This document shows, piece after piece, positions 45,786 to 54,246 of a stretch of 64,000 nt of DNA. Location: NCBI RefSeq assembly GCF_036408795.1, contig NZ_JAZGJP010000007.1, positions 55,587 through 119,586 on the forward strand, in the 5' to 3' direction. The stretch is from Olsenella_L kribbiana (GTDB taxonomy: Bacteria > Actinomycetota > Coriobacteriia > Coriobacteriales > Atopobiaceae). Every line of letters begins with the position of its first letter. Position 1 is the stretch's first letter. The position numbers and the translations under genes are program-made. The notes under the pieces are model-generated. The model was not told the DNA's origin. It saw nothing but the letters and a program-made list of their open reading frames with translations, and did not search any database.

Positions 45786-48700
45786 ATGGCAAGAAAGTTC
45801 AAGTCGATGGACGGCAACGAGGCCGCTGCGTGGGTCTCGTATGCGTTCACCGAGGTGGCGGGCATCTACCCGATCACCCCGTCCAGCCCAATGGCAGACC
45901 ACGTCGATCAGTGGGCAGCCCAGGGCCTGAAGAACATCTTCGGCACGCCTGTCAAGGTTGTCGAGATGGAGTCTGAGGCAGGTGCTTCAGGCACCGTGCA
46001 CGGTTCCCTTGGTGCTGGTGCTCTGACGACCACCTACACGGCATCTCAGGGCCTGCTCCTCATGATCCCGAACATGTACAAGATCGCTGCTGAGGGACTG
46101 CCTGCAGTCTTCCACGTCAGCGCCCGTACGGTCGCGACCCATGCTCTGAACATCTTCGGCGATCACTCTGATGTCATGGCTTGCCGCCAGACCGGCTTTG
46201 CCATGCTCGCTGAGGGTAATGTCCAGGAGGTCATGGACCTCGCTCCTGTGGCACACCTTGCTGCCATCGAGGGCGGCGTGCCGTTCCTGAACTTCTTCGA
46301 CGGCTTCCGCACGTCCCACGAGATCCAGAAGGTCGCTATGTGGGACTTCGACGACCTCAAGGACATGCTCGACATGGACGCTGTCCAGCGCTTCCGTGAC
46401 CACGCACTCAACCCTGAGCATCCGCATGCCCGTGGCGCGCACGAGAACGGCGATATCTTCTTCCAGCATCGTGAGGCCTGCAACGCGACCTACGACAAGC
46501 TTCCTGAGATCGTCCAGGCATACATGGACAAGATCAACGCGAAGCTCGGCACGAGCTATCACCTGTTCGACTACTATGGCGCCGAGGACGCAGACCGCGT
46601 CGTCGTCTGCATGGGCTCCTTCTGCGATACGCTCGAGGAGGTCATCGACTACCTCAACGCCCACGGCGAGAAGGTCGGCCTCGTGAAGGTCCGCCTGTAC
46701 CGTCCGTTCGACATCAAGTCCTTCGTGGCAGCACTCCCGAAGACCGTCAAGAAGATCGCTGTCCTCGACCGCACCAAGGAGCCGGGCTCCATCGGCGAGC
46801 CGCTCTACGAGGATGTCGTCGCTGCTCTCTACGAGGCAGGCCGCTCTGACCTCGTCGTGACCGGCGGCCGCTATGGCCTGGGCTCGAAGGACGAGCCGCC
46901 TGCGGCAGCATTCTCCGTCTACGAGGAGCTCAAGAAGGACCAGCCGAAGCGCGAGTTCACGATCGGCATCGTCGACGATCTCACGAACCTCTCGCTCCCG
47001 ATGGATCCGGATGCTCCGAACACCGCAGCCCCTGGCACCATCGAGTGCAAGTTCTGGGGTCTCGGCGGCGACGGCACGGTCGGCGCGAACAAGAACTCCA
47101 TCAAGATCATCGGCGACCATACCGACAAGTATGTCCAGGCATACTTCCAGTATGACTCCAAGAAGACCGGCGGCGTGACGATCTCCCACCTGCGCTTCGG
47201 CGATTCCCCGATCCGCTCGCCGTACTACGTCACGAAGGCCGACTTCGTCGCCTGCCACAACCCCTCCTACATCATCAAGGGCTTCAAGATGGTCCGCGAT
47301 GTCAAGCCGGGCGGCACCTTCCTCGTGAACTGCCAGTGGTCTGACGAAGAGTTCGCCGAGAAGCTTCCTGCCGAGGCAAAGCGCTACATCGCGAAGAACA
47401 ACATCTCCGTCTACCTGATCGACGCTATCGACCTTGCTGCCAAGGTTGGCATGGGCAAGCGCACGAACACGGTCCTTCAGTCCGCGTTCTTCGCTCTCGC
47501 CAAGGTCCTGCCTGCTGAGGATGCTCTCCAGTACATGAAGGATGCTGCTGAGAAGTCCTATGCCAAGAAGGGCCAGGCCATTGTCGAGGCCAACTGGAAG
47601 GCAATCGATGCCGGCGCAACCGCATTCCACAAGTTCGAGGTGCCTGCTGACTGGGCAGATGCTCAGGATGCACCGAAGACCCTGACGCTCGAGGGCCGCG
47701 AGGCTATCGTCAAGCAGGTCAAGGATCTCCTCACCCCGATCAACCTGATGGACGGCGACTCCCTGCCCGTCTCTGCCTTCAAGCAGAACCCGGATGGCCA
47801 GTGGGAGCTCGGCGCTTCTGCCTACGAGAAGCGCGGCACCGCTGTCATGGTTCCTCGCTGGGATTCCTCGAAGTGCATCCAGTGCAACAGCTGCGCCTTC
47901 GTCTGCCCGCACGCAACCATCCGTCCGGTTGTCATGAACGCCGATGAGGCTGCTGCTGCACCTGCTCAGATGCAGATGACCGACCTCAAGGTCCCGAAGG
48001 GCACCGGCTACAAGTTCACGATCGCTGTCTCCCCGCTCGACTGCATGGGCTGCTACAACTGCCTGTACGTCTGCCCGAAGTCTGATGTGAAGGAGGGCGG
48101 CGCCCTCACCATGGTTCCTCAGGAGGAGGAAGCTGCTCAGGCAGAGGTCTGGGATTACGCCGTCAACAAGGTCTCCGAGAAGTCCGAGCTTGCCAATGAC
48201 AAGACCCCGAAGGCATCTCAGTACCACAAGCCGCTGCTCGAGTTCTCCGGCTCCTGCGCAGGCTGCGCCGAGACGTCCTATGCACGCCTTGTCACCCAGC
48301 TCTTCGGCGACCGCATGTTCATCTCCAACGCCACCGGCTGCTCCTCGATCTGGGGCAACCCGGCAGCAACCTCGCCGTACACGGTCAACGCTAACGGCCA
48401 TGGTCCGGCTTGGAACAACTCGCTCTTCGAGGACAATGCTGAGCATGGCATGGGACTCGAGGTTGGCTACGAGGCAGAGCAGAACCGTCTGGTCGCAGCA
48501 ACTGAGAAGCTGCTCGAGACCGAGGGCCTGTCTGACTCCTTCAAGGACGCTGCAACTGCATGGCTCGAGAACCGCAATGATTCCCTGAAGTCCCGTGCTG
48601 CTGCTGACGCCTACATCGCACAGCTCGAGGACAACGGCTCCGATGCTGCCAAGGAGATTCTCGCGGACAAGTCCTTCCTGTCCAAGAAGTCCTTCTGGAT

Positions 48701-49343
48701 CTTCGGCGGCGACGGCTGGGCATACGATATCGGCTTCGGCGGACTCGACCATGTCCTCGCCTCTGGCCGCAATGTCAATGTCTTCGTCTTCGATACCGAG
48801 GTCTACTCCAACACGGGTGGCCAGGCATCCAAGGCTTCCAACCTCGGCCAGGTCGCGCAGTTCGCTGCTGCCGGCAAGACCACGAAGAAGAAGTCCCTTG
48901 CCGAGATCGAGATGAGCTACGGCTACGTCTACGTGGCACAGGTTGCCATGGGCGCCAATATGGCTCAGACCCTCAAGGCCATTGCCGAGGCTGAGGCCTA
49001 CGACGGACCGTCGCTGGTCATCGGCTACAGCCCCTGCGAGATGCACTCCATCAAGAAGGGCGGCATGATGCACTGCCAGGAAGAGATGAAGCGTGCCGTG
49101 GACTGCGGCTACTGGAACCTCTTCCGCTTCAACCCCGCTGCACCGGAAGGCAAGAAGTTCACGCTCGACTCCAAGGAGCCGAAGGGTGGCTATCAGGACT
49201 TCCTGATGAACGAGGCACGCTACGCTTCCCTGACCCGCTCCTTCCCGGAGCGTGCAAAGGAGCTCTTCGCCGAGAACGAGGAAGCTGCCATGGAGCGCTA
49301 CGCGCACCTGCTCAAGCTCAAGGATATGTACGCCGACGCATAA
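45786..49343 (+). CDS. nifJ: Pyruvate:ferredoxin (flavodoxin) oxidoreductase
   Basis: A 1185-residue single-chain PFOR that converts pyruvate and CoA to acetyl-CoA, CO2 and reduced ferredoxin. In order: pyruvate-binding domain (AGIYPITPSSPMADHVDQW), CoA and gamma regions, a 2x[4Fe-4S] ferredoxin domain (CIQCNSCAFVCPHA; CMGCYNCLYVCPK), then the TPP-binding domain with GCAECGETSY-like CAGCAETSYARL and FGGDGWAYDIGFGG. The start is ATG 45786 behind AAGGAG; the frame runs further up but without family similarity. Codon use is strongly biased to preferred codons, indicating very high expression. It is the main pyruvate-oxidising enzyme of an anaerobe. Confidence 0.97.
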   Translation: MARKFKSMDGNEAAAWVSYAFTEVAGIYPITPSSPMADHVDQWAAQGLKNIFGTPVKVVEMESEAGASGTVHGSLGAGALTTTYTASQGLLLMIPNMYKIAAEGLPAVFHVSARTVATHALNIFGDHSDVMACRQTGFAMLAEGNVQEVMDLAPVAHLAAIEGGVPFLNFFDGFRTSHEIQKVAMWDFDDLKDMLDMDAVQRFRDHALNPEHPHARGAHENGDIFFQHREACNATYDKLPEIVQAYMDKINAKLGTSYHLFDYYGAEDADRVVVCMGSFCDTLEEVIDYLNAHGEKVGLVKVRLYRPFDIKSFVAALPKTVKKIAVLDRTKEPGSIGEPLYEDVVAALYEAGRSDLVVTGGRYGLGSKDEPPAAAFSVYEELKKDQPKREFTIGIVDDLTNLSLPMDPDAPNTAAPGTIECKFWGLGGDGTVGANKNSIKIIGDHTDKYVQAYFQYDSKKTGGVTISHLRFGDSPIRSPYYVTKADFVACHNPSYIIKGFKMVRDVKPGGTFLVNCQWSDEEFAEKLPAEAKRYIAKNNISVYLIDAIDLAAKVGMGKRTNTVLQSAFFALAKVLPAEDALQYMKDAAEKSYAKKGQAIVEANWKAIDAGATAFHKFEVPADWADAQDAPKTLTLEGREAIVKQVKDLLTPINLMDGDSLPVSAFKQNPDGQWELGASAYEKRGTAVMVPRWDSSKCIQCNSCAFVCPHATIRPVVMNADEAAAAPAQMQMTDLKVPKGTGYKFTIAVSPLDCMGCYNCLYVCPKSDVKEGGALTMVPQEEEAAQAEVWDYAVNKVSEKSELANDKTPKASQYHKPLLEFSGSCAGCAETSYARLVTQLFGDRMFISNATGCSSIWGNPAATSPYTVNANGHGPAWNNSLFEDNAEHGMGLEVGYEAEQNRLVAATEKLLETEGLSDSFKDAATAWLENRNDSLKSRAAADAYIAQLEDNGSDAAKEILADKSFLSKKSFWIFGGDGWAYDIGFGGLDHVLASGRNVNVFVFDTEVYSNTGGQASKASNLGQVAQFAAAGKTTKKKSLAEIEMSYGYVYVAQVAMGANMAQTLKAIAEAEAYDGPSLVIGYSPCEMHSIKKGGMMHCQEEMKRAVDCGYWNLFRFNPAAPEGKKFTLDSKEPKGGYQDFLMNEARYASLTRSFPERAKELFAENEEAAMERYAHLLKLKDMYADA

Positions 49344-49375
49344 GGCATACGCGCTTCAGAGCCTGATGTAAGCTC

Positions 49376-49410
49376 GAAGGACCGGAACCGAAAGGCTCCG
49401 GTCCTTCTTT
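49376..49410 (+). terminator. Terminator of the PFOR gene
   Basis: GAAGGACCGGA and TCCGGTCCTTC pair perfectly around a loop containing CCGAAAGG, then TTTT follows. Confidence 0.92.
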
Positions 49411-49494
49411 TGTGAAGCTGCTATTTGCCCACGACATGAAAGCGCCCCAACCAGCCTGTGCTGGATGGGGCGCTGCTTGTATATGCGTGCGCTT

Positions 49495-49677
49495 CTATGC
49501 CGGCGTGGCTTCGCTCCAGACGTGTCCGCACTTGTTGCAGAGATAGACATTGATAATGTTGCCAAGGCCATCCGGGTAGCTCTGCGTGCAGGTCACGTCG
49601 TCAGAGCCGCAGACCGGGCAGTCGGGGCAGGCCAGATAGGCATCGAGCTCGTCTCCTGATATCTCATGCACTCCCAT
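49495..49677 (-). CDS. Small zinc-ribbon protein
   Basis: A 60-residue protein with two Cys pairs, CPDCPVCGSDD and YLCNKCGHVW, forming a zinc ribbon. It follows the TM1266-type regulator gene by two bases on the same strand, so both are one operon. The function is unknown; such ribbons often bind nucleic acid or support a partner enzyme. Confidence 0.75.
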   Translation of the reverse strand: MGVHEISGDELDAYLACPDCPVCGSDDVTCTQSYPDGLGNIINVYLCNKCGHVWSEATPA

Positions 49678-49679
49678 GG

Positions 49680-49943
49680 CTACTCCTCGTCGTCGGTATA
49701 GGCGTTCGAATAGGCTGCCTTCGCAGAGATGCCGGGAAGCGACCCGATGCGTCCTGCCAGGGCAGAGATCGTGTCATCCGTCGCATCGACAGCGACGCTG
49801 ATAACGTTCAGGTGATGGGCACGGTAGGGGATGCCCATGCGGCCAATGATGCAGGATGCATACTCATGCAGAAGGTCGTTCAGGGCACTGACAGAGCTGG
49901 GATCTTCCACGATGATGCCGATAACGGCGACACGGGTCTTCAA
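49680..49943 (-). CDS. TM1266-type iron-only hydrogenase system putative regulator
   Basis: An 87-residue protein with the ACT/NikR-like fold pattern RVAVIGIIVEDPSSVSALND, IIGRMGIPYR and SVAVDATDDTISALAGRIG. This is the small family usually found next to [FeFe]-hydrogenase and HydEFG genes. No hydrogenase gene is in the window. Here it is 330 bp from the PFOR terminator and divergent from an ABC importer. It may sense ferredoxin or hydrogen metabolism. Confidence 0.82.
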   Translation of the reverse strand: MKTRVAVIGIIVEDPSSVSALNDLLHEYASCIIGRMGIPYRAHHLNVISVAVDATDDTISALAGRIGSLPGISAKAAYSNAYTDDEE

Positions 49944-49977
49944 AGGGTGCCTTCTTTCAGTCGGGCTTCATGTCCGC

Positions 49978-50008
49978 TTGGACTGAGTCTTCCATGCGGC
50001 GTTATACT
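49978..50008 (+). promoter_or_regulatory. Promoter candidate for the ABC importer operon
   Basis: TTGGAC (49978-49983) and TATACT (50003-50008) are separated by 19 bases, slightly more than the usual 17. It lies 60 bp before the start of the binding-protein gene and divergent from the TM1266-type gene. Confidence 0.45.
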
Positions 50009-50068
50009 CATATGTACCCGATTTGGAAGGCAGCACGAGCGGTGCTGCATGACAGGAAGGCATTGCAT

Positions 50069-51136
50069 ATGCAGAACATGACACGCCGCGAGGTTCTTGC
50101 GGCAATGGCTGGTCTTGGACTTACGGGCTTCCTCGGAGCCTGCGGCAATTCCTCTCAGACCGCATCTTCCACCACGCAGACCGAAGAGAAGACAGACGAC
50201 GTTGTCGTCCGTGTTGCATCTCTCAAGGGCCCCACGACCATCGGCCTTGTGAACATGATGAACGATACGGCAGGCATTCCTGCTGACGGAGGGGATCTCT
50301 CCCAGGCAGGAGAGGCTGAGGAAGGCTCTGGAATCACCTATGCCTACCAGATGTCCTCTGCTCCTGACGAGGTGCTGCCGCTCGTGATTCAGGGCACGGC
50401 AGATATCGCCCTCATTCCTTCGAATGCGGCAGCTGTCCTCTACAACAAGACGAAGGGCAAGGTCCAGGTCATCGACCTCAACACGCTTGGTGTCCTCTCT
50501 GTCGTCACGGGAGACTCCTCCATCCAGCAGTTCGAGGACCTCGCCGGCAAGACCGTCTACATCTCCGGCAAGGGCTCCTCTCCTGAGTACGTTATGAACT
50601 ATCTCCTCGAGCAGGCAGGCATCGCAGACTCCGTCACGATGGAGTGGCAGAGCGAGCACACCGAGGTGGCATCGGTGCTTGCCTCGGATCCTTCGGCCGT
50701 GGGTGTGCTTCCGCAGCCCTTCACGACGGCGACGCTTGCCCAGAACTCTGCGCTCTCTGCTCCTATCGACCTTACGGATGTGTGGGAGAAGTACGCAGGA
50801 GACACCGGCTCCCTCTATGTGATGGGCGCCACAATCGTGCGCTCCGAGTTTGCGGAGCAGCATCCGCAGGCCGTGGCCGACTTCCTCTCCCGCCATGCAG
50901 AGTCTGTCCGGAAGTGCACAGACGACGTGGCAGGAACGGCAGCGCTTGTCGTCGAGGCTGGCATCGTCGCAAAGGAGCCTATTGCCGAGAAAGCAATACC
51001 GCAGTGCAACATCGTATGCATGACCGGCGACGAAATGAAAGACGGGCTCTCAGGCTACCTCCAGGTGCTCTATGATGCGGATGCAAGCTCTGTGGGCGGA
51101 GCTCTTCCTGAGGACGACTTCTACTACAATGCCTAG
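50069..51136 (+). CDS. ABC importer substrate-binding lipoprotein, NMT1/TauA-like
   Basis: A 355-residue binding protein. It has a TRREV twin-arginine-like start, a lipobox FLGAC and a Ser/Thr linker. The ligand domain shows VASLKGPTTIGLVNMMNDT, LPLVIQGTADIALIPSNAAAVLY and DLAGKTVYISGKGSSPEY, the pattern of COG0715 proteins that bind sulfonates, nitrate, riboflavin or thiamine precursors. The start ATG 50069 follows AGGAAGG. The next gene overlaps its 3' end and encodes permease and ATPase in one chain. Ligand unknown; a thiamine precursor would suit the nearby TPP-dependent PFOR but is speculative. Confidence 0.82.
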   Translation: MQNMTRREVLAAMAGLGLTGFLGACGNSSQTASSTTQTEEKTDDVVVRVASLKGPTTIGLVNMMNDTAGIPADGGDLSQAGEAEEGSGITYAYQMSSAPDEVLPLVIQGTADIALIPSNAAAVLYNKTKGKVQVIDLNTLGVLSVVTGDSSIQQFEDLAGKTVYISGKGSSPEYVMNYLLEQAGIADSVTMEWQSEHTEVASVLASDPSAVGVLPQPFTTATLAQNSALSAPIDLTDVWEKYAGDTGSLYVMGATIVRSEFAEQHPQAVADFLSRHAESVRKCTDDVAGTAALVVEAGIVAKEPIAEKAIPQCNIVCMTGDEMKDGLSGYLQVLYDADASSVGGALPEDDFYYNA

Positions 51137-52529
51137 CTCTGTGCCTGAGAAGAAGCATTCAAGCTGGACCTCGCACATTGCTGTCGCTGCCTTCTGGATT
51201 TTGGTCTGGGAGGCAGCGAGCCTTCTTGTGGGGAGTCCGATCCTCTTTGCAGGACCCATCGATACGGTGCTGCGCCTGGTGAGCTTTGTGCCCGATCCTG
51301 CCTTCTGGGAAGCGCTTGCGCTCTCGTTTGCGCATATCCTGGCAGGATTCCTTGCAGGCTTTGCTGTGGCGCTCGTGCTGGGCTTCCTCTCCCACAGGTA
51401 TAGGCTCATGCGCGAGCTTCTGGCACCCTTCTTCGATGCCCTGAAATCGATTCCCCTTGTCTGCATCATCGTGCTTTTGCTCCTCTGGGTAGGCTCGAAG
51501 AAGGTCTCAGGACTCGCAGTGTTTCTGGCGGTATTCCCTGCGGTCTATTTCAGCATGCTTGAAGGGCTCGATGCCCAGGACCCCAAGCTCCGCGAGCTCC
51601 TGCATGCAATGCAGACATCGGGCATGAGGATATTTCTCGCTGATACCTGGCAGCAGCTTCTGCCCTTCCTTCTGGGGACCGCGAGGAATGTGTGCGGGAT
51701 GGCATGGAAGGCAGGCGTGGCAGCTGAGGTCATAGGCACTCCCCGGGGCACGATCGGCGAGGCAGTCTACCAGTCGAAGCTCCTGCTTGAGACAGCAGAC
51801 CTCTTTGCCTGGACCATAGCGATCGTGGCAGTATCCTGGGCCTGCGAGAGGGTCTTCCTGGCACTGCTCAAGGCAAGCGGCAAGGGAGCACTTCGTCTAG
51901 CACTCAGAGGACGGCGCAAGGCAGAATCTGGAGATGCTTCAGCCAAGGTGTCTGTTCGCGATCTCACATTGGGATATCCTGCGGCAGATGGGGCATCTCC
52001 GACGGTTCTGGCACAACATCTGGCCTTCACGCTTCCGGCAGGCACAAGATGGATCCTGACGGATGCCTCGGGTGCCGGCAAGACAACCTTCATCAGCTGT
52101 GTATCGGGGCTCTCAGAGCCGCTCTCAGGCTCGATAGAATGCCCACACGACATATCGCTCATGTGCCAGGAGGCACGGCTTGTAGAGGCCTATACGCCTG
52201 AAGAGAATGTGGAGCTCACTTCTGTGCTCGTATGCGATGAGGCGGAAGCGCTTCTTCGGGAGCTTCTGCCCGAGGATTGTCTGGGCAGGGCCGTGAGCGA
52301 GCTTTCGGGAGGCCAGAGACGGCGCGTCGAGCTTGTCCGTGCCCTTGCCCATGCATCAGGGCTTGTGCTTCTCGATGAGCCCTTCGCCTCGCTCGACGAA
52401 AGAACACATAAGGAGGCTGCTGCCTTCATCCTGAGGCATCTGGAAGGCCGCACGCTCATCGTTGCCTCCCATGCACAGGGAGACCGGGAGCTTGTAGCTG
52501 CTGAGGAGCTCGAGCTTTTCGGCCGCTAG
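51129..52529 (+). CDS. Fused ABC importer permease-ATPase
   Basis: A 466-residue fusion. Residues 1 to about 255 are an SsuC/TauC-type permease with an EAA loop (KLRELLHAMQTSGMRIFLADTWQQLLPFLL). Residues from about 275 are a short ATPase with signature LSGGQRRR, Walker B GLVLLDEPFASLDE and H-loop VASHAQGD. The P-loop reads TDASGAGKTT, with Asp in place of the first invariant Gly. The NBD is only about 190 residues. The start at ATG 51129 overlaps the binding-protein stop. Permease and ATPase are normally separate in this family, so the fusion is notable. Confidence 0.82.
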   Translation: MPSSVPEKKHSSWTSHIAVAAFWILVWEAASLLVGSPILFAGPIDTVLRLVSFVPDPAFWEALALSFAHILAGFLAGFAVALVLGFLSHRYRLMRELLAPFFDALKSIPLVCIIVLLLLWVGSKKVSGLAVFLAVFPAVYFSMLEGLDAQDPKLRELLHAMQTSGMRIFLADTWQQLLPFLLGTARNVCGMAWKAGVAAEVIGTPRGTIGEAVYQSKLLLETADLFAWTIAIVAVSWACERVFLALLKASGKGALRLALRGRRKAESGDASAKVSVRDLTLGYPAADGASPTVLAQHLAFTLPAGTRWILTDASGAGKTTFISCVSGLSEPLSGSIECPHDISLMCQEARLVEAYTPEENVELTSVLVCDEAEALLRELLPEDCLGRAVSELSGGQRRRVELVRALAHASGLVLLDEPFASLDERTHKEAAAFILRHLEGRTLIVASHAQGDRELVAAEELELFGR

Positions 52530-53179
52530 GCGCAGAAAGCAGAATCTTGCTGTTGAGGTGGACCCCAATCTCCGCACACTGCTAGGCAGTGAACCTTCCT
52601 GCATGCTCCATGGGGGTCAGCCATCCTGGACGCTCCTGCCCCCTGCGATCGCTGCAGCAGTCGGCGTGCCTGCCGGCAGGCGCCATGGCCCCCTCGGAGG
52701 GAGATGCGCCGCGTCTCCCATCTGCTCCTCCATCCGTCCCCAGAAGCTCCCGATGCATGCATTGTCCCAGCAGCAGGCCTGCCTGGACATGGACTGCCGG
52801 ATTCCGGGCTCCCTGGGCCTGTTCGGATGCCGTCGGGAAGGCCAGGCCCCTGGTCCGGCCATATGTGTCCAAAACGGGCCTCTCTGCCATCTCGGCCTTC
52901 CCGCGCGCCCTGATGGCCCTCTGCCTCTCCGCGGCTTTCTGCCTTCATGGCAGCGTCTCATGCATTCTTCCCTGAGCCGCTCCGAGCAGACGAGCGATTC
53001 CGTCCTGACCTCGTCCACCGCATCCAGCGGGATGGGATGGGCGCGCTCTTCCTTCGCGAACCTGCCATCGATCATATATGGAGCCCCGTTCCGACCGTGG
53101 CCCGCTGCCGGGCGGAATCGAACTGTTTCGCGATTCCGAATCGGTTGTGCGGAATACGGGGTCCAGGTCATCGTCTGCT
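52530..53179 (-). pseudogene. Decayed IS3-family transposase
   Basis: Read on the minus strand, pieces in shifted frames match the end of IS3-type OrfB. One is IRQSMSRQACCWDNACIGSFWG, the usual SMSRxGxCWDNAxxESFFG motif. A terminal RPGWLTPMEHAGRFTA (around 52580) matches LGGMTPxEYR. Catalytic segments upstream are broken by stops and shifts. No clear terminal repeats remain. It separates the ABC importer from the LytTR regulator. Confidence 0.7.
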
Positions 53180-54124
53180 TCACCCAGAGACATCTTCTGA
53201 GGCGGAAGTATGTTCGGGGGGTGCTCCCTGAGGCAGTGTGCTTGTCGCGTCCTGTGATTCCGCATGCGCAGCGGCGAGTGTGTCATTCAGGACAGAAAGC
53301 ACCTTCTCGCGTATTTGGGCAGACTGCTTCAGGGGAATCGGGACCTTCTCGAAATCGCCGAGCTGTATCTCCTCACGGGATACCTTCGAGACATACAGGA
53401 CATTTACGGCGTAGCTTCTGTGCACCCGCACGAAATAGCCAGGGAAACGGCTGAGCAGGTTGGTAAGCGAATCGCGGATTCTGAAACGCTCTGTCTTCTG
53501 GCAGACACAGACATACTGGTGCTGCGCTTCGAGATAGAGCACGGAACGTGGCACTACGACATGGGTCACGCTATCAGAATCCTTCAGGATGAGGGGCTTT
53601 TCTTCCGGCAGAAGGGAGACCGGCTGCATATTCCTGGAGTCTTTCACGAAGAATTCCCGGATGCCCTCGGATGTGTGCTCGAGCACAGGTGCCGAGATGT
53701 GCAGATGCACAAGCTTCGGGCCTTGGGCAGTGAGCCGCCAGATAAGCGTTGCGCGCCCATTGATATCAGGCTTGTCCTGACGCAGCACCCGAGCGCAGAC
53801 GAGCGTGACACAGGTATGCGTATCACGGTAGATGCTGGAGTTGGAATCTATCGCATATTCAAGCTGTGCAAGCAGGGGCTGCGCCTTGACGCAGAAGTCG
53901 ACGATTGCAGATTTGCCAGATCCTGGCGCTGCAGCAAAAGGCCCGGCAAAGGTGCAGTCCTCTGCAAGAAAGGGGATGCATTCCTTCACGTGGCAGGCCA
54001 TCAGCTGGAGGATGAACTCCCGCGAGATGGATGTCGGATCGGACCTGAGCAAGCTGCCTCTTATCCGCAACATGAGGAATATAAGAACAGCATCAAGCTT
54101 ATCTGAAAGTGCTGATTGATTCAT
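53180..54124 (-). CDS. LytTR regulator with N-terminal NTF2/SnoaL-like domain
   Basis: A 314-residue transcription factor with no receiver domain. Residues about 25-165 resemble an NTF2/SnoaL-like ligand pocket (CIPFLAEDCTFAGPFA; RATLIWRLTAQGPKLVHLHIS). Residues about 195-285 form a LytTR DNA-binding domain (LYLEAQHQYVCVCQKTERFRI; FVRVHRSYAVNVLYV). The acidic, Ser/Thr-rich tail is probably disordered. The start is ATG 54122-54124 behind GAAAGA. It is divergent from the pilus operon by about 120 bp and is the best candidate for its regulator. Confidence 0.78.
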   Translation of the reverse strand: MNQSALSDKLDAVLIFLMLRIRGSLLRSDPTSISREFILQLMACHVKECIPFLAEDCTFAGPFAAAPGSGKSAIVDFCVKAQPLLAQLEYAIDSNSSIYRDTHTCVTLVCARVLRQDKPDINGRATLIWRLTAQGPKLVHLHISAPVLEHTSEGIREFFVKDSRNMQPVSLLPEEKPLILKDSDSVTHVVVPRSVLYLEAQHQYVCVCQKTERFRIRDSLTNLLSRFPGYFVRVHRSYAVNVLYVSKVSREEIQLGDFEKVPIPLKQSAQIREKVLSVLNDTLAAAHAESQDATSTLPQGAPPEHTSASEDVSG

Positions 54125-54246
54125 TTTCTTTCAATCCTGTTTGGGCGTCATTCAGACCAAAGTGGCTTTAAGGAAAAAGTTTGCTGTTAAAAAAAGACAC
54201 AGTTCGTCCTACACACAGGCAATAACGAAAGCATATGAGGCTGCTC

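Noticed and set aside
45987..49307. A very long open frame antisense to PFOR
   Set aside because: It is a mirror of the biased codon use of PFOR (few stops on the opposite strand) and has no family-like sequence or ribosome binding site.
49944..50068. TPP riboswitch upstream of the NMT1-like binding protein
   Set aside because: The conserved CTGAGA and ACCTG-type boxes are absent.
53095..53165. tRNA-like TTCGATTCC stretch on the minus strand
   Set aside because: No matching acceptor, D or anticodon arm could be built, and the region is inside the IS3 remnant.
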